Below are positions 50,338 through 58,668 of a DNA stretch of 64,000 bases, piece by piece. A program made the position numbers and the translations under genes. The stretch lies in contig NZ_JAYLVL010000005.1 in NCBI RefSeq assembly GCF_046156175.1, forward strand, positions 143,626 through 207,625, given 5' to 3'. The notes under the pieces are model-generated. The model was not told the origin of the DNA and made no database searches. It saw only the letters and a program-made list of their open reading frames with translations. This DNA is from Lacisediminihabitans sp046156175. GTDB taxonomy: Bacteria > Actinomycetota > Actinomycetes > Actinomycetales > Microbacteriaceae. Numbering within the stretch: the stretch's first letter is position 1; each line of letters opens with the position of its first letter.

Positions 50338-50372
50338 CTGACTACGCCGACCGTCGCGGCCGGCGTGGTCAG
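50338..50372. terminator. Hairpin between convergent arsA and arsC
   Basis: CTGACTACGCCG (50338-50349) and CGGCGTGGTCAG (50361-50372) form a near-perfect stem around an 11-bp loop. It reaches the last codons of arsC (stop 50369) and probably ends transcripts from both directions. Confidence 0.6.
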
Positions 50373-50779
50373 TCGATTGCGGGCAGCAACTCGGCAAGCA
50401 GCGCCTGAACACGGGCTTTGATGTCGTCGCGGATCGGGCGCACCTCGTCGATGGGCTTGCCCCTCGGATCGGTCAGCTCCCAGTCCTCGTAGCGCTTTCC
50501 GGGGAAGATCGGACAGACGTCTCCGCAGCCCATCGTGATGACCACGTCGGAGTCCTTGACCTGCTCGGTGGTCATGAGCTGGGGCACCGCCTGGGAGATG
50601 TCGATGCCCTCCTCTGCCATTGCCTGGATCGCCATCGGGTTGATCTGGTCTCCCGGTTCCGACCCGCCGGATCGCACCTCGACGGCACCCCCGGAGAGCT
50701 CGCGCATGTACCCGGCGGCCATCTGCGAACGACCCGCGTTATGGATGCAGACGAACAGGACTGTCGGCTTCTCGGCCAT
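50369..50779 (-). CDS. arsC: Arsenate reductase ArsC, LMW-PTPase type
   Basis: A 136-residue thiol-dependent arsenate reductase. The P-loop C-x5-R motif is Cys11-IHNAG-Arg17-Ser; the second and third redox thiols are Cys85 and Cys89 (MGCGDVCP), as in thioredoxin-coupled ArsC. RYEDWELTDPRGKP carries the catalytic Asp loop. Reduction of arsenate to arsenite precedes export. The ATG at 50779 (MAEKP) is chosen over a longer frame. It lies 74 bp downstream of the ArsR-ArsC fusion on the same strand. Confidence 0.94.
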   Translation of the reverse strand: MAEKPTVLFVCIHNAGRSQMAAGYMRELSGGAVEVRSGGSEPGDQINPMAIQAMAEEGIDISQAVPQLMTTEQVKDSDVVITMGCGDVCPIFPGKRYEDWELTDPRGKPIDEVRPIRDDIKARVQALLAELLPAID

Positions 50780-50853
50780 GGGATTCCCTACTTTCGACGA
50801 TACCGAAAGCATAGACCGTGATCTATCAGTTGATGACGCAGTTGGTGGACAAT

Positions 50854-51756
50854 TCAGGCGGAGTTCACCGCGAGCGACACGAGGAGTTCCCGCACCCGCG
50901 ATTCGATGTCGTCCCGGATGCCCCGCACCCGTCCGATCGGCAAGCCCACCGGGTCCTCGATGTCCCAATCGAGGTACCGTCTGCCCGGGTAGATGGGACA
51001 GGCGTCCCCGCAGCCCATCGTGATGACGACATCCGCCGCTCGCACGACCTCGTCCGTCAGCGGCTTGGGGAACTCGCCGCCGATCGACACTCCGATCTCG
51101 TCCAGTGACGCGACGACGACCGACCGGACGGCATCGGCCGGCGCGGATCCGGCCGTGCGCACCAACACGGCATCCCCGGCCAGATGGCGCAGGATCGCCG
51201 CCGCAATCTGTGATCGGCCCGCGTTCTGCACGCAGACGAATAACACCTCGGGAACCCGGTCGATCGGGGGTGATTCGCTGCGCGCCAAGGCCGACAACCG
51301 GTCCGCGGCGAAGCGAGAGGTGAGGGACGGGAGGTATTTCGTGGTCCGTTCGCCGTCGGCGAGGAGGGCGTGGCTCTCCCGCACGTACCGTTCGACGGTC
51401 TCTGGTCCGAACACTCCCGCGAATCGTGCGGTGAGATCGGTCGAGATCCGTTCGAGCACAGCCTCAGCCAGTTCCGTCGAGCGATGCGGGTTGAGCACCT
51501 CCGCCACACGATCGACATGATCCGGATGCATCGAATACCAGGCGAGACGGCCTTCCGGAGTGCGCGTCACCAGGTCTACATCCACCAGCGCCTTCAGGTG
51601 ATGGCTCACCGTCGGTTGGCGCAGCCCCAGCTGGAGTGCGAGCTCCCCCACCGATCGCCTGCCCTCCGGGCTCTCCATGATGAGCCCGAGGATGCGCGCG
51701 CGGGTCGGATCCGAGAGGAGCTTCAGCTCTCCGGAGACCCGCGACTCGGTTTCCAT
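50854..51756 (-). CDS. ArsR-ArsC fusion: HTH regulator plus arsenate reductase
   Basis: A 300-residue three-part protein. Residues ~1-95: ArsR-type winged HTH (LALQLGLRQPTVSHHLKAL). Residues ~95-160: helical segment resembling the three-helix-bundle dimerisation domain found on some actinobacterial arsenate reductases. Residues ~165-300: LMW-PTPase arsenate reductase with FVCVQNAGRS (Cys175, Arg181) and MGCGDACP. It may both sense and reduce arsenate, or regulate arsC downstream. The HTH part lacks an obvious As(III) cysteine pair, so its inducer is uncertain. Confidence 0.9.
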   Translation of the reverse strand: METESRVSGELKLLSDPTRARILGLIMESPEGRRSVGELALQLGLRQPTVSHHLKALVDVDLVTRTPEGRLAWYSMHPDHVDRVAEVLNPHRSTELAEAVLERISTDLTARFAGVFGPETVERYVRESHALLADGERTTKYLPSLTSRFAADRLSALARSESPPIDRVPEVLFVCVQNAGRSQIAAAILRHLAGDAVLVRTAGSAPADAVRSVVVASLDEIGVSIGGEFPKPLTDEVVRAADVVITMGCGDACPIYPGRRYLDWDIEDPVGLPIGRVRGIRDDIESRVRELLVSLAVNSA

Positions 51757-51821
51757 AGACGGCAGTCTATGCGAGCGGCGGTCGAGCCAAGAGGAACCTC
51801 AGACCCGACCCTCGATCGGTA

Positions 51822-52304
51822 TCAACCGAAGCGGATCACTCGCAGGCCGGCCGCATCCAGGGCCGCGAGGCCGACGCGTTGCCGAATCGATCGTCGCAGC
51901 TGCAGCGGAACCAGCTCCGGCACCGCCATAGTGACCTGGAAGAGGATCTCTGAGGCGAGAAGCCGGAGGAGGCGGGGTGGAGTCATGCGCGAGCGGCCGC
52001 TCTGGATCACGCCGATCTGCACGGCGTCCGGCGCGAGAAGCGCATCCATCCCCCGCAGCATCGTGGCCGCTCGCGCGAACGACGATCTGCGGCCGTCGCC
52101 GTCGACGGCGAGGATCACGATCGCCGCCTTCTGGCCGCTCGCGATGAGCGTGGTTCGATCGGTCACGGTGATGTCGGACAGCTCGCTGCCCGAGCGGATG
52201 CTCGCGAGCAGCTCGTCGGCGTCGCCGTCGATGAGGATCGGGCTCGCCGACAACCGGTCGGCCGCAGCGCGAATGGCCTCGGCGCGACTTCTCGAGGAGG
52301 GCAT
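51822..52304 (-). CDS. Hypothetical protein, possible metallophosphatase-free regulator fold
   Basis: A 160-residue protein without signal peptide. It has a regular helix/strand alternation (RAEAIRAAADRLSASPILI, DELLASIRSGSELSDITVTDR, KAAIVILAVDGDGRR) and a C-terminal basic helix. I do not recognise the family, and the name is only descriptive: no catalytic motif is visible. The ATG at 52304 is chosen; a longer frame reads through the tRNA fragment. It is the last gene before the proposed island boundary. Confidence 0.55.
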   Translation of the reverse strand: MPSSRSRAEAIRAAADRLSASPILIDGDADELLASIRSGSELSDITVTDRTTLIASGQKAAIVILAVDGDGRRSSFARAATMLRGMDALLAPDAVQIGVIQSGRSRMTPPRLLRLLASEILFQVTMAVPELVPLQLRRSIRQRVGLAALDAAGLRVIRFG

Positions 52305-53171
52305 GAGTACATCATCCGGGATGGGAGAGTCGAGTGTTGTGGTGCACCCCCCCGGACTTGAACCGGGAACCCACTGAGCAGGATTGAAGCTGCCACGGCC
52401 GTCCCGGAAAGTCCTGAAACCACGCTTGGACGGCATTTTTGGCGACATCGAGTCTCTTGCACTGACATAGCGGTACTCACCGGTATTGGGGTGCCGGTTT
52501 CCATTTCGGTGAGAATTCGGTGAGTAGAGAATGACTCGTGCCCGCTCCACCGGCCGGCTTGGGGTCCATTAGAGTCGGGCCGGTTACGACCCTGACGGGT
52601 GAAGTTGACCGGACAGTGGTGCTGAGTCAGCCATACCTCCTCGTTCCCGAGAGCCGACCGGCAGGTCGGCCCGCGATCTGCCGAGGTTGATGAGATCGAT
52701 GAATTCGACCCCCGAAGCAAAATCGCGCCTCGTCGCGAACCAGTCAGCCGAGTCGTCGTCCAACGATCGCGAACGCCAGAAGGTCGTCAGCCTCGAAAAT
52801 GAACGGATAGAGCGGTCCAGCGACTCCGTCTCGTTCGTAAGACGCCCGTTTATCGGGCTCAAAGTCGGGCGGCTCAAACGGCGATCTTCCGACCAGCAGG
52901 GAGCCCAATCCCAGTAATGACAAGGATGTGTCTGTTGATCGTCCGGCTATGGGGCATCAGAGTCAGCTGTGTTGGATGGCCATCATCAATTGCGCTGGTC
53001 GACTTCGTGGCCGTTATGAACACGCCCGCCGCACTGGTTGCTTAACCGGGAACTGTCACCTATCAGTGCAGCTGACCCTTTCGACGCGACGAGTATGTCG
53101 ACGCACAACGGGGCAACCTAAATGGCCAAAGTGGTCCTGGCTAACGCCGCCAGAGACAGCTGGCCACCTCC
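52305..53171. other. Gene-free island-boundary region
   Basis: These 867 bases contain a tRNA 3' fragment (52340-52375), then short direct and inverted copies of TTCGGTGAG/CTCACCG (52476-52482, 52505-52513, 52516-52524), then about 600 bases of lower-GC sequence without a frame I trust. No integrase gene is visible. The arrangement fits an attachment site whose integrase has been lost or lies elsewhere. Confidence 0.6.
52340..52375 (-). other. tRNA 3' fragment, probable attachment site
   Basis: On the minus strand the sequence has a T-stem/loop (CCCGG, loop TTCAAGT, CCGGG at 52351-52367), a 3' acceptor strand GGGGTGC (52344-52350), discriminator A and CCA. Upstream there is no D-arm, no acceptable anticodon arm and no matching 5' acceptor GCACCCC at the right distance. 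It is therefore a remnant, not a working tRNA, as left when an element integrates into a tRNA 3' end. Isotype cannot be assigned. Confidence 0.65.
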
Positions 53172-54521
53172 TCAGCGATCGACCAGCCGCTCGCCGTCCA
53201 CTGAGATGTCATGAAAATCAACGTTCATCGAGTCGGTGATCCTGGCCACCGCGGTGCGGCTCAGTTGAGCGCTTCGGGTGACCCGGACGTCCCGCAAAGC
53301 GGATCCGCGGACGCCGTGCACGCGGATCGCTACGACAGGGTCGTCGAAAATGCCCCCGTGAGGCACAGGTCGGATATCAGCTCGATGCGGGTCTGTCGCA
53401 GATACGCGATCCGGAGCAATGAGCTCCAATTCGACGTCGCTCACGGTAATGCCCTCGACGGCGCCATCCACCTCCGAATAGAGGAAGATACCGCGTGGCG
53501 ATCTCGCGGTAATCCCCCGGAAGGAGATCTCCGATACGGTGCCGACTCGCGTCGATCTGGCCGCCGCGGTCACGTATATCGGCTCACCACGACCCCACCA
53601 CCGCTCGTCGAACAAGTCGGTGTTGACGACGATGTTCTCGAATCGCACCCGCCGGATCATCCCGCGTTCGCGCAGACTCACCGCGAGTCCGCGATTCGAG
53701 GAGTAGATGACGCATCCCGACACGACGACATCCTGAATCGCGGTGTCGCATTCAACGCCGCAGAGGATCGCTGTCGAGGAGCTTTGCAGCGTACAGCCGA
53801 CGATCGTCACGTTCTCGCAGACCCGGCCATCCCGGGTGCTCTCGATGGCCGCCTTGAGGCAGATCGCGTCGTCGCCCGCCTGGATATCGCAGTCGCTAAT
53901 CCGGACGCCGCGGCATGCGTCGATGTCGATGCCGTCGCTGTTTGGCATCCTGACATCGTTCTTGATTGAGACAGCATGGACCACGACGTCATCGCAACGG
54001 CTCAGCCGTACCGTCCATAGCGAGCCGTCGACGATCCTTACATCGGTGATCGCCACCCCCACGATATCTCGGAAGTAGATGGTGAAGACACGGTGATCGG
54101 CGGCGGCATGGATGTCAACACCCGGCTCGACCACGTAGCTGCGGCCGTTCCCATCGATGACACCGCGTCCGGTGAGCGCGACGCCGCGCGCGTCATCCGC
54201 GGAGAGGAACGAGGCGGTCAGCACGGAACTGTGGTCACTGGCCGGTTCGTCCATCTGGACGACGCCATTTTGCCGAACCGAGAAGTCTGCGAATTCAGGC
54301 GACGCCTTCAGCGTCGCACCACCGGGGACGTGCAGTTCGACATGGGAGAGCAGCACGATCGACCCGGCAAGATAGGTCTTGCCGGGAGTGAGGACGACAC
54401 GACCGCCCCCGGCATCGGATGCCCGGACGATGGCCGCCTGGATTGCGGCGGTGTCGAGGGTCGACCCGTCGCCGGTCGCCCCCTCGTCGTCCACCAAATA
54501 GTCGAGCGTGGGCACGGTCAC
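53172..54521 (-). CDS. GH28-type glycoside hydrolase (polygalacturonase fold)
   Basis: A 449-residue right-handed beta-helix protein. GH28-type signatures are MPNSDGIDIDACRGVRISDC and AGDDAICLK, holding the catalytic aspartates; the FDERWWGRGEPIYV segment is shared with the second GH28 here. The canonical GHG motif is replaced by SSNRGLAVS and the RIK motif is not seen. No signal peptide, so it acts in the cytoplasm on imported oligosaccharides. It starts at a GTG overlapping the beta-mannosidase stop by 4 bp. Confidence 0.85.
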   Translation of the reverse strand: MTVPTLDYLVDDEGATGDGSTLDTAAIQAAIVRASDAGGGRVVLTPGKTYLAGSIVLLSHVELHVPGGATLKASPEFADFSVRQNGVVQMDEPASDHSSVLTASFLSADDARGVALTGRGVIDGNGRSYVVEPGVDIHAAADHRVFTIYFRDIVGVAITDVRIVDGSLWTVRLSRCDDVVVHAVSIKNDVRMPNSDGIDIDACRGVRISDCDIQAGDDAICLKAAIESTRDGRVCENVTIVGCTLQSSSTAILCGVECDTAIQDVVVSGCVIYSSNRGLAVSLRERGMIRRVRFENIVVNTDLFDERWWGRGEPIYVTAAARSTRVGTVSEISFRGITARSPRGIFLYSEVDGAVEGITVSDVELELIAPDRVSATDPHRADIRPVPHGGIFDDPVVAIRVHGVRGSALRDVRVTRSAQLSRTAVARITDSMNVDFHDISVDGERLVDR

Positions 54522-57058
54522 CCTCGATCCATGCGGGCGATGAGCTGGTTCGCTGAACGAAGAACCTCGGGAGCCGTGATGGCGTTCTCGAGGACCGTAC
54601 CATCCGTCTCGATCGCGAATGTCGCGCTCTCACCCGGCAGCAGTGTTACCAACGCCTGGTCGACTCGTGCGTCAGGAGCCACCTTGTCCACGAGCAGAGT
54701 CAGGTCCCTCACTAGAGTTTCGGCGTACACGGTCAGGAGGTAGCCCGCGGCGTTTCGCATAAATTCTGACCTGAGACGATGTTCCGGAAGTGAGCTTTCG
54801 CGGTAGTCGGCGAAGAACCAATCGGCCGAATGACCGTCGAGGTCAGCGCGGATCATCTCCGAGGTCTCATCTCCTGGCACAGCAATGTGGCCGGGAATAT
54901 CCTGACGCCAGGATGCGCGCGCCAATACGTGGATCGGAATCTGCTCGGCAGCTAGGACGGAGCCGGAGAAGTCATAGCGGGTGATGGCTAGAGTGCCCGA
55001 CCAGTCCCTGTCGGTGTCGTTGATCATGATGGCCTGCACACCGCCATCGCTCGGCTGGAGTGTCACTAGCCGGTCCGCGTGCGCACGTCGCAGCGCGTGA
55101 AGCAGCGGCTTCGCTCGACCGTATCCATCGACCGCGGCCCAGGACGTGACCGGCCAGCTATCGTTTAGCTGCCAGACAATCGAGCCCATGCAGTGCGGGG
55201 CGAGGGATCGGAAGTACTCGATCGCCGTTCGAATCGCGACCGCCTGGTTCAAGGACATCGCCCAGTGCCAGTCCTCCATATCGTTTGGAAGTGGGAAGTG
55301 TCGGACAAGGCCGTCTGTGAGCTTCGCGTTCCCTTCGGTCGCCTTCTGGTGTGCGAGCATGCCGGGCGACTCCGGGGTGAGCGGATTGTCGCTGATGGAT
55401 TCCGTGAGGGTCGCCCACGACGGGGGTCCCTGCCAGCCGAACTCGGAGACGAAGCGGGGTGCGTAGTCGCGGTAGTGGGAATAGTCCTTTTGATTCCACA
55501 GATCCCAGATGTGCATGGTGCCGTGATCGGGGTCATTGGGCGATTCGGGATTGCCGGGCGAGAACGGGCTGCCGGGGGTGTAACCGACGTGGGGTGCGAG
55601 CTCGGCGACGATCGCGGGGAAAAGTTCGTAGTAGTAACGACTTCCCCATGTCTTGCCTTCGAGGCGGAGGGGCCATCCCCACTCGGTGTACCCCCAGATG
55701 TTCTCGTTGTTGCCGTTGAAGACCACCAAAGACGGGTGAGTGCCGATGCGAGCGACCGCTTCGCGGGCCTCCGCCTCGAACTCGGAGAATAGTGGTTCCT
55801 CTTCGGCGTATGCGGCGCACGCCAGCAGGAAGTCCTGCCAGGTCAGGAAGCCACGCTCATCGCACTCGTCGTAGAAGTCCTCGCTCTCGTAGATGCCGCC
55901 GCCCCACACGCGGATGAGGTTGATCCCGGCGAACTCTGCCTGCTCGAGACGGGCCGCGTAACGGGCGCGGTCCACCCGGTGCGGAAATGCATCGTCGGGA
56001 ATCCAGTTCGCCCCTTTGACGTAGATCGGGCGATCGTTGACCCGAATAGTGAAAGGCGTCCCGGCATCATCCGGTGTCATTTGGAGTTCCACGTGGCGAA
56101 AGCCGATCCGTTTGATTACCTTGTCGAGGGAATGCTCGCCTATGGACCGCTCCTCATTGTTCCCCGCGTTGTCGTGGAGTGTCACTGAAAGCTCGTAGAG
56201 GTTCGGCTCTCCATAACCGCGTGGCCACCAGCGTTTGACCGAAGGGAGGTCGATGATCAGCGTCGCGTCGGTCTGACCGGGCTCGAGCGCGAGCTCCACA
56301 GTGTGCCCGTCGATTGTCGCGACGAGTGCGAGATCCGCGTCGCCGGGGCGGGCGAGCTCGACGTGGACGACGACCATTCCGCCTGCACCCGTGTCGCCGA
56401 CGGTTGCCACTGGGCGCACGCTTTTGATGCGCGCAACCGAGAAGCTCTCGATCGTCACCGGGCGCCAGATGCCGGAGGTCGCTGTGTCGATCCCCCAGTC
56501 CCATCCAAAGCTGCATGCCATCTTGCGGATGGCGTTGTATGGGTGTCGATTGGTGTGGGGCCGATATTCGAGTTCGAGGCTGGCGCGGTCGGCGTAGGTC
56601 ACGGGTGCCGAGAAGTCGACACACAGTTCGTTGTCCCCGTCAATCAGAAGAGGCGCCACATCGAAGCGGTAGCTGCGGTGCATGTTTCGAGTGGATCCGA
56701 TGAGAGTTCCGTTGAGTCTGATCTCGGTGATCGTGTCGAGCCCTCCGAAGGCGATTTCCACCGTGTCGGTGTCGACCGGCGACCATTTGAACGACGTCGA
56801 GTAGCGCCAATCCGTTTGGCCGATCCATCTCAGGAGGCCTTCGTTCGCGTCAAGGTACGGGTCGGGGATCAACCCTGCGGCGAGGAGATCGGTGTGCACC
56901 GTTCCGGGAACTGACGCGGGAACACTGATCCCCACCAACTCGGTCGGAATCGGCCCACGCACCGCCGCCAGCGTCCAACCAAAATCTAGGCGGCGCACCA
57001 CCGGCCGCGTCGCACCTACCGCTGCCAAACCGGTCGCTGACGAAGAATTCACGAACAT
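54518..57058 (-). CDS. GH2 beta-mannosidase
   Basis: An 846-residue GH2 enzyme of the beta-mannosidase group: N-terminal sugar-binding sandwich (VPASVPGTVHTDLL, WRYSTSF), immunoglobulin-like domain, TIM barrel with acid/base Glu452 in FNGNNENIWGY and nucleophile Glu539 in RFVSEFGWQ, and a C-terminal beta domain. It removes terminal beta-mannosyl (or related) residues. No signal peptide. The ATG at 57058 has AAAGGA upstream. With GH28 downstream it forms an operon divergent from the ABC transporter. Confidence 0.9.
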   Translation of the reverse strand: MFVNSSSATGLAAVGATRPVVRRLDFGWTLAAVRGPIPTELVGISVPASVPGTVHTDLLAAGLIPDPYLDANEGLLRWIGQTDWRYSTSFKWSPVDTDTVEIAFGGLDTITEIRLNGTLIGSTRNMHRSYRFDVAPLLIDGDNELCVDFSAPVTYADRASLELEYRPHTNRHPYNAIRKMACSFGWDWGIDTATSGIWRPVTIESFSVARIKSVRPVATVGDTGAGGMVVVHVELARPGDADLALVATIDGHTVELALEPGQTDATLIIDLPSVKRWWPRGYGEPNLYELSVTLHDNAGNNEERSIGEHSLDKVIKRIGFRHVELQMTPDDAGTPFTIRVNDRPIYVKGANWIPDDAFPHRVDRARYAARLEQAEFAGINLIRVWGGGIYESEDFYDECDERGFLTWQDFLLACAAYAEEEPLFSEFEAEAREAVARIGTHPSLVVFNGNNENIWGYTEWGWPLRLEGKTWGSRYYYELFPAIVAELAPHVGYTPGSPFSPGNPESPNDPDHGTMHIWDLWNQKDYSHYRDYAPRFVSEFGWQGPPSWATLTESISDNPLTPESPGMLAHQKATEGNAKLTDGLVRHFPLPNDMEDWHWAMSLNQAVAIRTAIEYFRSLAPHCMGSIVWQLNDSWPVTSWAAVDGYGRAKPLLHALRRAHADRLVTLQPSDGGVQAIMINDTDRDWSGTLAITRYDFSGSVLAAEQIPIHVLARASWRQDIPGHIAVPGDETSEMIRADLDGHSADWFFADYRESSLPEHRLRSEFMRNAAGYLLTVYAETLVRDLTLLVDKVAPDARVDQALVTLLPGESATFAIETDGTVLENAITAPEVLRSANQLIARMDRG

Positions 57059-57087
57059 GGTCCTTTCAACTTGCAAACGATATTTGA

Positions 57088-57101
57088 ACTTAACGTTCAG
57101 T
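57088..57101. promoter_or_regulatory. Candidate LacI-family operator 1
   Basis: ACTTAACGTTCAGT is a CG-centred dyad with one mismatch per arm, 30 bp upstream of the beta-mannosidase start. It resembles LacI/GalR half sites and the second site at 57245-57256 (shared CTTAAC and GTTCA). The regulator encoded at 61888 is the likely ligand. Confidence 0.45.
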
Positions 57102-57244
57102 GAAGCACGCGCGAAACAATGGACACGAGAGGCACTGCTTGAAGCTGTGGACAGGCAAGCGGTGATGTAATGCTCGCCGTACTGCAGCAGTCTTGCACCA
57201 ATTTACGGCAGAGCACAGCCCCCGCGAATGTGGTCGTCCCAAAC

Positions 57245-57256
57245 TTAACCGGTTCA
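57245..57256. promoter_or_regulatory. Candidate LacI-family operator 2
   Basis: TTAACCGGTTCA, centred on CG, matches the usual actinobacterial LacI-type operator form (TTAACCGGTTAA-like). It lies about 60 bp before the binding-protein start, in the promoter region of the transporter operon. Confidence 0.6.
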
Positions 57257-57314
57257 TTGACGCGGAGCGTTTCCCGTGTTTAGATCAGGTCACCCATTCC
57301 TGCAAGGAGGCAAG

Positions 57315-58589
57315 ATGAAGTACGTAAAAGCGGTTGCTGCGGCAGCTGCACTAGTCACGGTGGTAGCTCTCACCGGATGCGCCAGCGGATCCTCTGGTTC
57401 CGCGAAGACCCTCAGCATCCTCTCGAACGTTCAGCCTGGTACCCCGCAGGCGAAAGTTCAGGCCAGGGTCGTGGCGGCGTTTGAGAAGGCCACAGGCGCT
57501 AAGGTCAAGGTGTCTTCAGCCGGCGTCGACATACCGAAGGTGTACGAGACGTCGGTGGCGGGACATAAAGAGGCGGATGTGGTGATGGTAAACCTCGCCG
57601 ACACCACACCCCAGTGGGTAAAGCAAGGGATCGCGGTCCCTGCCTCGAAGTACCTGTCGAAGTGGGGCCTGAAAAGCAAGATCTTGCCGGAGGCACAGAA
57701 GCAGTGGACCGACGCCAAGGGCCAGGTTATGGGATTTCCCTATAGTGGATTCGTCTGGCCGGTCTGGTACAACATGGCGCTGCTCAAGCAGGCTGGGATC
57801 ACGGCAGTCCCCACGACCACCGATGAGCTGCTCGCCGACGTGGAGAAGATGAAGGCCGCCGACGTCCCCACACTTGTGGTGGGTGGATCGGACTGGTCCG
57901 GCAACAAGCTGTTCTTGCAGATCGCGCAGTCGTACTTGTCCGCGAAGCAGGCAACGGACGTGATGGCCAATGGAGGCTACTGCTCCGCAAGCTCGCTCAA
58001 GGGAATCAGCCTCTTCACCAAACTCCGAGATGCGGGCCTCTTTCTCAATGGCACTCAGGGCTACACCTCCGATCAGATGAACGCAACTTTCTATGGCGCT
58101 AAGGCAGCGATCATGTCTGCCGGATCGTGGGCGTTCGCGTCGACTCCGACCGCACTCCAGAGTGATGTGAAGCTGGGCGGATTCCCTATTCCTTCTGGGA
58201 GCTCATTCGATAAGCCGACCGCGTTCGAGGGCTATACAGGCCTCGGATTTTGGATCAGCAAGAACGGTGACAAGTCGGACAAGATCGACCTGGTTAAGAA
58301 GTTCATCACGTCGTGGTACTCGCCCACGGTGGCTGCCGAGTACGCTCAGGCCACCAGTGCGCCGGTAGCACTTGTCTCGACCTCGAACAGCCAGACTTTC
58401 ACGAACACCGTCACTGCTCAAGCAGTCAACGACCTGCCTGGCAAGGTCGCCTTCGGCGTCATGCCCGACACGGTTGTCCCCGCGAACCTGCAGGATGCGC
58501 AGATCCGCGTGACAACCGAGGCGTACGCACCGGGCATGAGCGCACAGCAGATCTGCTCGGCGCTGAACGCCATCTATCCCACGAAATAG
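57315..58589 (+). CDS. CUT1 ABC transporter sugar-binding lipoprotein
   Basis: A 424-residue family 1 solute-binding protein. The signal peptide ends in the lipobox VALTGC (Cys about residue 22) with a Ser/Gly linker after it. Domain features: GTPQAKVQARVVAAFEKATGAKV, MGFPYSGFVWPVWYNMALLKQAG, and the C-terminal FKALNAIYP-like end. It captures an oligosaccharide outside the membrane for the two permeases downstream. AAGGAGG lies 5 bp before the ATG. The adjacent glycosidases suggest a pectin-, mannoside- or rhamnogalacturonan-type oligomer, but specificity is not readable. Confidence 0.9.
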   Translation: MKYVKAVAAAAALVTVVALTGCASGSSGSAKTLSILSNVQPGTPQAKVQARVVAAFEKATGAKVKVSSAGVDIPKVYETSVAGHKEADVVMVNLADTTPQWVKQGIAVPASKYLSKWGLKSKILPEAQKQWTDAKGQVMGFPYSGFVWPVWYNMALLKQAGITAVPTTTDELLADVEKMKAADVPTLVVGGSDWSGNKLFLQIAQSYLSAKQATDVMANGGYCSASSLKGISLFTKLRDAGLFLNGTQGYTSDQMNATFYGAKAAIMSAGSWAFASTPTALQSDVKLGGFPIPSGSSFDKPTAFEGYTGLGFWISKNGDKSDKIDLVKKFITSWYSPTVAAEYAQATSAPVALVSTSNSQTFTNTVTAQAVNDLPGKVAFGVMPDTVVPANLQDAQIRVTTEAYAPGMSAQQICSALNAIYPTK

Positions 58590-58602
58590 GCAGTGTCACT
58601 AT

Positions 58603-58637
58603 CCTGCGCAGGCGGTACTTTGTGCCGCCTGCGCAGG
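58603..58637 (+). terminator. Intra-operon hairpin after the binding-protein gene
   Basis: CCTGCGCAGGCGG (58603-58615) and CCGCCTGCGCAGG (58625-58637) form a 13-bp perfect stem with a 9-nt loop, 14 bp past the stop codon and 32 bp before the permease start. No T-run follows. It probably slows transcription or protects the upstream mRNA end so that more binding protein than permease is made. Confidence 0.75.
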
Positions 58638-58668
58638 CCCATCCCCTGTCAAGTTCCGAGGAGACCCC

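Noticed and set aside
52340..52400. Selenocysteine tRNA suggested by a TTCA in a loop next to GCAG/CTGC
   Set aside because: No D-arm, no 8-bp acceptor partner and no long variable arm; selA or selB is not nearby.
52488..52494. 5' acceptor (GCACCCC) partner for the tRNA fragment
   Set aside because: It is about 145 bases away and is not followed by a D-arm; a chance match.
52584..52877. 97-codon minus-strand frame with WFATRRDFASGVEFIDLI
   Set aside because: Looks protein-like over a short stretch, but I could not match a family and the ends look random; at most a decayed fragment.
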